Positions 58,125-64,000 of a DNA stretch of 64,000 bases are shown piece after piece. Position 1 is the first letter of the stretch, and each line of letters starts with the position of its first letter. Position numbers and translations under genes: made by a program. The DNA is from Chloroflexota bacterium (GTDB lineage: Bacteria > Chloroflexota > Anaerolineae > Anaerolineales > Villigracilaceae): the NCBI GenBank assembly GCA_016234495.1, contig JACRBI010000024.1, positions 181,283-245,282 on the forward strand, given 5' to 3'. A model generated the notes under the pieces. The model was not told where the DNA came from, ran no database searches, and saw only the letters and a program-made list of their open reading frames with translations.

Positions 58125-58577
58125 TTACGATTTGCGGTTTTCGATTTCTTTTGCGGCATTGGTAAGTAAAACCAATGCTTCGCTGATCTTCTTCTGTTCG
58201 TCAGCGCTGAGGGTGGAGGCGAGCTCATCCATCCAGCGATAGCGTTCTTCGATGCCCAGTTGGATGAGTTCCGAGCCTTTGGCGCTGAGGGTCAGCAGTT
58301 TGGCGCGGCGGTCGGACGGGTCTTCGGTGCGTTCGAGGTAGCCGCCTTGCACGAGTTTCTCCACCAGTTGACTGGCGGCTGCGGCAGAGATATCAAACCG
58401 CTCGCTGACCTCAGACATGCCGCAAGGTCCCTTGTGGTGCAGTTGCATCAGAATGCTGAATTGCGGCATGGAAAGCCCTGTGCTCTTGGCAAAGTGACTC
58501 CAGCCGCGCATCGAGCGGTGCATGAAGGTGTCCATCCAGACGCGCAGGGTGGGTGAAAATTGGACTTGGTCGGTCAT
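58125..58577 (-). CDS. MarR family transcriptional regulator
   Basis: 150 aa; FDISAAAASQLVEKLVQGGYLERTEDPSDRRAKLLTLSAKGSELI. Confidence 0.94.
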   Translation of the reverse strand: MTDQVQFSPTLRVWMDTFMHRSMRGWSHFAKSTGLSMPQFSILMQLHHKGPCGMSEVSERFDISAAAASQLVEKLVQGGYLERTEDPSDRRAKLLTLSAKGSELIQLGIEERYRWMDELASTLSADEQKKISEALVLLTNAAKEIENRKS

Positions 58578-58679
58578 AGTTAAGCCTTCTTTTTAGTTAA
58601 GTAGACTGAACTATATACGCGAGTTAAGTTTTGGTCAAGTGAAATGGGATAAGAGAAGTGTTAGAAAATTAACAAGAGG

Positions 58680-58705
58680 CAGTCACCTGCAAAGAGACTG
58701 CCTTG
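58680..58705. repeat. short palindrome
   Basis: ggcagtcacctgcaaagagactgcc. Confidence 0.5.
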
Positions 58706-58733
58706 GTTTCAAGCATTCCGAAGTTTGGTTTGC

Positions 58734-59531
58734 CTATCTCACCCGTGTGATATTAATACACTTCGGTACGTGGCTGGGAGGAGTGTAAGCGCAGCCAAAG
58801 AGATAGCCATTTTCAAAATGAAAAAGGATGAGCGACTCGGTCACACCGAATGCAGCTATCGGACGGGTGACGGGCAGGCTGTCCACGTCGCTGCTCCACT
58901 CGAGGGTGTAGGGATCTTTTGCATAGGCGGCGAATCCATCCACAGCAAGAAGCGGCTCGGGCAGGTCTGTCCCGGATTCGACTGCTGATCTCCCCTCCAG
59001 AACCAGCGCGTTCGCATCCTGTAAAGCCTCAATTGCTGCCGGCGCAAGGATGGAAAACCTGCCGCCAAGGACAGCCAACGCCGCAAGCAATATCAGCGCC
59101 AATAACGGGCTGACCGTTCGCCGGGATACCGATAGAGTCTGCTCAAGCCTGCCCAACACCCAGCGAAAAAAGAATGCCAGCGGAAGATAAATGATCAAAC
59201 GCGGAAGGAAGGTGAACAGAAAGAGGAAGAACGAGGTCACGCCTTCCGAGACGCCGGAATTGATATAAGCCTGAATGGAACTTAACACAACAATGAGCAT
59301 GGACCCGCCCAACAGTCCCCAAAAAGATTCTTCGTCCCAGGCAATGACCAATCCCAAAATGACCATAAAGAGGGTTGTCAGAACAACGGTGATGAAGCGC
59401 CCCAGCGGCAGTTCATACAGGGGAATGCCGGGCAGCGACCACACGTTGATATATTCTGAAATTAAAGCATATGGCAGGCCAAAGACCAGGCCGATAATGA
59501 TTCCGTATATTCGACGATTGCGATCGCTCAT
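58734..59531 (-). CDS. hypothetical multi-pass membrane protein
   Basis: 265 aa with several TM helices; ATG start, no antisense competitor with known family. Confidence 0.7.
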   Translation of the reverse strand: MSDRNRRIYGIIIGLVFGLPYALISEYINVWSLPGIPLYELPLGRFITVVLTTLFMVILGLVIAWDEESFWGLLGGSMLIVVLSSIQAYINSGVSEGVTSFFLFLFTFLPRLIIYLPLAFFFRWVLGRLEQTLSVSRRTVSPLLALILLAALAVLGGRFSILAPAAIEALQDANALVLEGRSAVESGTDLPEPLLAVDGFAAYAKDPYTLEWSSDVDSLPVTRPIAAFGVTESLILFHFENGYLFGCAYTPPSHVPKCINITRVR

Positions 59532-59692
59532 TTTCTCTTCTCCCAGATTTATTAATTTACAGCAAAAGTGCGGCGCTCCACGTTGCTGCGCTCTTTAGAA
59601 TGCCACACTTTTTGGATTTTGCAAACACACCCCGGGAGGGGTTTTTGTTTGACGGATTTTCGATTGTTGGGCTGAAAGTTTGCCTGGAGGAA

Positions 59693-60685
59693 TCAGCACG
59701 CAATGACCCTGAACGGCGGGACGGGCAGGCCAAACGCTTCGAACACAGGCACGCCATCCCATTCAGGCGGGAGGGGCAGCCCAAGCACAAAAGCAGTTGT
59801 GGCAGCAGTATCCACGGTGTGGATTTGCGTGGTCAATTGACCGGGATAAACGCGCGGTCCGCTGATGACCCAGGGGATGGTCATGTCTTCGGGGGCGTCT
59901 GTGCCATGCGAAGAGTCGTGCCCACCATGATCGGCGGTGACGATGATGATCGTGTCGTCATACATGCCGCGATCTTTCAACGATTGCAGGATCAAGCCGA
60001 AGGATTTATCGTCTCTGGCGTAAGCCTTGAGCTGCCTGGGCGACATCCAGCCTTCGTCGTGCCCGACGAGATCGCCATTTGGGAAGTGAACCAGCATCAA
60101 ATTGAATCCAATTTTTATCTGACCGATGGCAAGCCTCTCGATGGTGGTGAAATCATCGATCTTGTCTGTTTCATCAATGAAGGCAAAAAAATCAGTGCTG
60201 ACAGGTTCGGTGACATGGCGGAGTTTTTCCTTGCCGACCACCATCGCGGTCTGCAAGCCTGCCCCATGCACGAGATCAAAAATATCGGTGCCGCGCGCGA
60301 ATCCATTTTCGGGGACGTAGTCATTCCAGCGCACGATATGTTTGGCGGGGCACATTCCCGTCAGCATGGATGCGTGCGAGGGCAGGGTGGAACTCGGCAT
60401 GATGGTCTGTGCGTTAAGGGTGTATGCGCCGCTTTGCATCAATGCCAGCACGTTGGTCATCTTTGCCGCGGCGATTGCGTCGGGGCGCAGTCCGTCGAAG
60501 GTGACGATCAACACGCGCGAGATGGGCGGGGCCGGGGTGAATGTGATCGTTGGAGAAACGGTCCCGCTGACGGGTGAGGGGGTACTGCTCGGGGTGAGAG
60601 TCGCTGTGGGTGGCGGAGCAATTGTCGGCGGCGGGGGCGAGGCGAATGATCCGCATGATTGCAGGAAAATCAAGAGGGAAATCAA
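59693..60685 (-). CDS. alkaline phosphatase/nucleotide pyrophosphatase superfamily lipoprotein
   Basis: LLIFLQSC lipobox; VLIVTFDGLRPDAIAAAKMTN; MPSSTLPSHASMLTG; IIIVTADHGGHDSSHG. Confidence 0.9.
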   Translation of the reverse strand: MISLLIFLQSCGSFASPPPPTIAPPPTATLTPSSTPSPVSGTVSPTITFTPAPPISRVLIVTFDGLRPDAIAAAKMTNVLALMQSGAYTLNAQTIMPSSTLPSHASMLTGMCPAKHIVRWNDYVPENGFARGTDIFDLVHGAGLQTAMVVGKEKLRHVTEPVSTDFFAFIDETDKIDDFTTIERLAIGQIKIGFNLMLVHFPNGDLVGHDEGWMSPRQLKAYARDDKSFGLILQSLKDRGMYDDTIIIVTADHGGHDSSHGTDAPEDMTIPWVISGPRVYPGQLTTQIHTVDTAATTAFVLGLPLPPEWDGVPVFEAFGLPVPPFRVIAC

Positions 60686-60728
60686 AAGTCGGTTGTGAAG
60701 AATCGGTTTCAGGGTGTTTCTCCAGTTA

Positions 60729-61871
60729 TTATTTGCAAACTTTGCCGGGGTGAGTTTTTATTCGCGGTTCGCCGAAGGCTTCGTAAACGGGGATGCCGTC
60801 CCAATCTGGCTGCTGCGGCAGACCCAAAGCATAGGCGGCTGTGGCGGCTGTGTCCATGATCTGAAGCGCGGCGGTTATTTCAACGGGCTGAATGCCCGGC
60901 CCGGATGCGATCCATGGAATGCGGAAATCTTCGATGATGAGTCCGACGTGACCCTTGTCGTGCCCGCCATGGTCGGCTGTAATGATGATGAGCGTGCTGC
61001 TGCGCAGGTTGTTTTCATCGAGCGCGTTCAATATTTTACCAAGCGCCGCATCGCCCTGCCGCAGAACTGTAAATTGCGGACCGGACATCCAGCCGTATTT
61101 GTGTCCGCGCAAGTCGGCGCCTGCGAAGTGAACGAACATCAGGTCAAAGCCTTGCGCGATCTGCGCGACTGCTTCTCTGGCAACAGCGGGTTCGCCGTAG
61201 CGAATCTCGAAGATGTCTGTGGTTTCTGGCTCGGCCATCTGGCGCAGCTTGTCCTTGCTGACGATCATGACGGTTTTCATGCCTGCGGAATGGGCGAGAT
61301 CGAAAATATCCACGCCGCCGGAATAGCCCATGTACTTGAAATACTTGTTGTAAATTACGCCGTGCTTTTCCATGCACAGGCCCGAAAGCATGGAAGCATG
61401 GCTGGGCGATGTGGCGGGGTAGTCAATCGTCCGCGCATTGGTGAGTGTGTATGCGCTGGTCTTGATCAACTCCAGCAGGTTGTTCATTGGCGCGGCGGCG
61501 ATTGCGTCGGGGCGCATCCCATCGTAGCTGATGATGAGTACCCGTTGGATTGCCTGCGGCGGCGGTGTGTCTGTGGGTTCGGGGACGAAAATTTCCGCGC
61601 TTGCAGCTGCTACCGTCAACGGCGGCAGGAGCGTGGCTGTCGGCGGAGTCAGCGTGGCCGTTTGAGTCGGCGATGCGGTGACTGTTTCAACTGCGGCGGG
61701 TGTTTCGGGAATGATCAGCGCCGGCGCGGCTCCCCAAAGATTGGGGGTGGAAATACAGCCCGTTAAAAGGAAGCATAAAAATATAATACCCACGGTCACA
61801 AATTGCGTTTTCCCCTTCTGAAATAGCGCAATTTGTGGCCGAGTGCGGTATAAAGCCCGAAAAATTTTCAT
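60729..61871 (-). CDS. alkaline phosphatase/nucleotide pyrophosphatase superfamily lipoprotein (paralogue of previous)
   Basis: FLCFLLTGC lipobox; VLIISYDGMRPDAIAAAPMNN; TIDYPATSPSHASMLSG; IIITADHGGHDKGH; alternative GTG start 61799. Confidence 0.9.
   Translation of the reverse strand: MKIFRALYRTRPQIALFQKGKTQFVTVGIIFLCFLLTGCISTPNLWGAAPALIIPETPAAVETVTASPTQTATLTPPTATLLPPLTVAAASAEIFVPEPTDTPPPQAIQRVLIISYDGMRPDAIAAAPMNNLLELIKTSAYTLTNARTIDYPATSPSHASMLSGLCMEKHGVIYNKYFKYMGYSGGVDIFDLAHSAGMKTVMIVSKDKLRQMAEPETTDIFEIRYGEPAVAREAVAQIAQGFDLMFVHFAGADLRGHKYGWMSGPQFTVLRQGDAALGKILNALDENNLRSSTLIIITADHGGHDKGHVGLIIEDFRIPWIASGPGIQPVEITAALQIMDTAATAAYALGLPQQPDWDGIPVYEAFGEPRIKTHPGKVCK
61782..61852 (-). repeat. 71-bp hairpin element, copy 2
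   Basis: tataatacccacggtcacaaattgcgttttccccttctgaaatagcgcaatttgtggccgagtgcggtata. Confidence 0.85.
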
Positions 61872-61905
61872 TCGGGGAATTGTACTTTACCTTTTGAACA
61901 GCGAA

Positions 61906-61945
61906 ACGACACTTGGTCTGCCCTCACAGGCAGACCAAGTGTCGT
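61906..61945. repeat. perfect inverted repeat (17-bp arms)
   Basis: acgacacttggtctgcc ctcaca ggcagaccaagtgtcgt. Confidence 0.85.
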
Positions 61946-62031
61946 GGTGTGAATTGCGTTTGGGTGGGAAAATGTGGAAAGAAAAATTATAAAGAACAGG
62001 ACTTACTTTCGCAAGCAGCGGCCTAATCATT

Positions 62032-63123
62032 ATGGGGCTCGACGATACGATTGAGCGTCGTCGTGGAGCCAAGATCAAAGCCAAAGGAATCTACCGTGAT
62101 CCCGTTCGTTCCAGTCATAGCCACTTTGTGAAAGCCAGTGGATTGCGGTGGTTGAGCTTGATGTTGCTGACGCCCATTCCGTGGGCAAAGCGAGTTTGGG
62201 CGTTACCCTTTCTGACAGTGCTTGCACCTTCAGAAAGATATTACAAGGACAAGCTTCGTAAACACAAGAAACTCATCGAATGGGCAGACCAAATGGTCTT
62301 ACAAGTTCGTCGCTGGCTTCCCGAGCGTCTCTTGGTTGTGGTCGCAGACAGCAGTTTTGCCGTAATTGACCTGCTCTGGCAACTGCGCCAGCTAAAAAAT
62401 CCGATTTGCATGATTACGCGTTTTCGTCTGGACGCTGCTCTGTATGAACCCAATAAACCGACCCCCGGCAAGATGGGTCGCCCGCGCAAGAAGGGCAACC
62501 GTCTTCCAACCCTGGAGAAAATTGCAGAAGATAAACTTACACGCTGGAAACGTCTCACGGTGCAAGAGTGGTATGGAGAGAAAAAACGAGATATTGAAAT
62601 CACTTCCAAAACCGCTGTCTGGTTTCATAGCGGGAAACCACCACTGCCAATTCGCTGGGTCATTGTGCGTGGCCCAAAGAAGATATTCAAAACGCAGGCG
62701 CTCTTATGCACCGGCACCAAGGTCTCTGCAGAGCAAACCATCGAATGGTTTATTCGTCGTTGGCAAGTCGAGGTTACCTTTCATGAAGTTCGTACCTGGT
62801 TGGGAGTTGAGACACAAAGACACTGGGCAGATCTCTCGATCTTGAGGATTACACCTACCTTGCTCGGTTTGTTTTCCATCGTGACTTTGCTGGCTAACTT
62901 ACATGCCCAGAAACAGAAACTGCCCGTTCAACAAGCGGCATACTACGTCAAGAAATTACCAACCTTTTCGGATGCTCTGAGAATTGTCAAACAAACTTTA
63001 TGCTCTCAGCGCTATTTTCAGATTTCACAGTTTTATAATGAAATCCGAAAAGTACCGCGCCTTTGCTCCAATTATCGCTTTTCTCGCTCTACTCGTACCT
63101 TTCTACAGGTGCCAATTGGATAA
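62032..63123 (+). mobile_element. DDE transposase (IS701/IS4-like), probably N-terminally truncated
   Basis: GLDDTIERRRGAKIKAKGIYRDPVRSSHSHFVKASGLRWLSLMLL; KTQALLCTGTKVSAEQTIEWFIRRWQVEVTFHEVRTWLGVETQRHW; in-frame upstream residues end at a TAA at 61990. Confidence 0.85.
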
Positions 63124-63126
63124 AGA

Positions 63127-63666
63127 CTAGCTAAGAAAGCGTTTCACCAAATCTGTTTCTGTGCTGATTTCTTTCAATAAGGTTTTTGCTCCATCGCGAT
63201 CCTGAACATTGCCAGCGGTTACAATCACTTTGAAGGCCAGCCCCAAAGTATCCACCACCATATGCCTTTTTCGACCTGTCACCTTCTTGCCAGCGTCAAA
63301 ACCACGCTCAGAGCCACCTTCGGATGTCTTGGCAGACTGGCTATCTATAATTCCTGCGCTGGCTTGACGCTTTTTTCCAAATTTTAGATGCACTTTTTCA
63401 CGCAAGAGACGATTAATACGTTCCCAAGTTCCATCTTTTCGCCATAGACGGAAATACTGGTATACCGTTTTCCAAGGCGGCAGATCATTGGGCAACAGGC
63501 GCCATGCACAGCCGCTTTGCAAAATTTAAAAAATGCTGTCCATGATAATCCGCCAGCCATGTGCTCGCGGACGACCGGTTTGGGCTTCGGCTGGTAGGCA
63601 TGGTCGAATTTTCGACCATTGAGTATCATTCAGGGCGGTTGGGTAATTTTGTTGTGATTTGGTCAT
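63127..63666 (-). pseudogene. IS5-family transposase remnant (internal TAA, 3' truncated)
   Basis: MTKSQQNYPTALNDTQWSKIRPCLP...[38 protein letters not shown]...[13 protein letters not shown]...[13 protein letters not shown]; stop at 63526..63528, C-terminal part missing. Confidence 0.9.
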
Positions 63667-63737
63667 CCAACAATTTTGCCCAACCTCGCCTATTTTTTTC
63701 AAGATTTCAGACGCTCTCTTAATCAAGTTGCTGTACT

Positions 63738-63830
63738 AGATCACAGAGGCCACAGAGAAAAACCTCTTCCCTCAGGGGGCTGTGCCAAAATTCTCCGTGC
63801 TCTTTGTGTGCTCAGTGATAAAAGGTTTTT
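63738..63830. repeat. 9-nt period mirrored array, sister of 43430..43512
   Basis: tCACAGAggcCACAGAg ... tctcCGTGctcttTGTGtgctcaGTG; both loci contain CAGGGGGCTGTGCCAA nearby. Confidence 0.7.
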
Positions 63831-63904
63831 TAGCCCATTTTTTTAGACACTCTCATCATCCAAGGTTTTTCCAAGGTCGCTTGACATCTTTTTAATTTTA
63901 TAGC

Positions 63905-63990
63905 AAGGCTTAACGCGAAAAGCGCAAATTGGGCGAATGTTCGCGAAAATCAATCAGAAATTTGCGGAATTCGTCTTTTCGCGTAACACC
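63905..63990. repeat. 9-nt period mirrored array
   Basis: aacGCGAAaagcGCAAAttggGCGAAtgttcGCGAA ... aaTTTGCggaaTTCGTctttTCGCGtta. Confidence 0.6.
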
Positions 63991-64000
63991 GCACTGGCGG

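Noticed and set aside
59600-60577. 325-aa plus-strand ORF antisense to the other phosphodiesterase
   Set aside because: Same reasoning; shadow ORF.
60714-61766. 350-aa plus-strand ORF antisense to the phosphodiesterase gene
   Set aside because: Opposite strand has clear lipobox and phosphodiesterase motifs; the plus ORF has no recognisable domain.

Overview
64 kb bacterial chromosomal window, AT/GC-balanced and densely packed with housekeeping and accessory genes. Gene content and style suggest Chloroflexota (Anaerolineae-like); this is inference only. About 50 CDS are supportable, including pheS (behind a T-box leader), rubrerythrin, lipA, NfeD protease, TauE/SafE + Rrf2 regulator, folP, pfkA, rnz, ftsK, several PAS/GGDEF/HD-GYP signalling proteins, MCM-B12 subunit + meaB, prs, mutM, mutL, a DEAD-box/DUF1998 helicase, ctpA, DUF1501/DUF1800 pair, marC, a heterodimeric ABC exporter + MarR, and two lipoprotein phosphodiesterases. 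There is one tRNA-Val(TAC), and transposase remnants at the right end. No rRNA or CRISPR array was seen. The main findings are: (1) dispersed degenerate tandem arrays with a 7-nt period (plus an 8-10-nt class) whose core word flips to its reverse complement halfway, some read in-frame inside mutL and a helicase; (2) a 71-bp hairpin element in two full copies with compensatory arm changes and a third partial copy, always just upstream of or at a gene start; (3) perfect palindromes that supply the stop codons of flanking genes; (4) an HNH domain embedded in a MrfA/YprA-like helicase; (5) a bifunctional PBP-like protein that has lost the catalytic residues of both domains; (6) a sigma70-type promoter with a LexA-like box in its spacer driving an unknown membrane protein; (7) a response regulator that appears to start at AUA inside an ATAA start/stop overlap. 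All calls are from reading the sequence; no database search was run.
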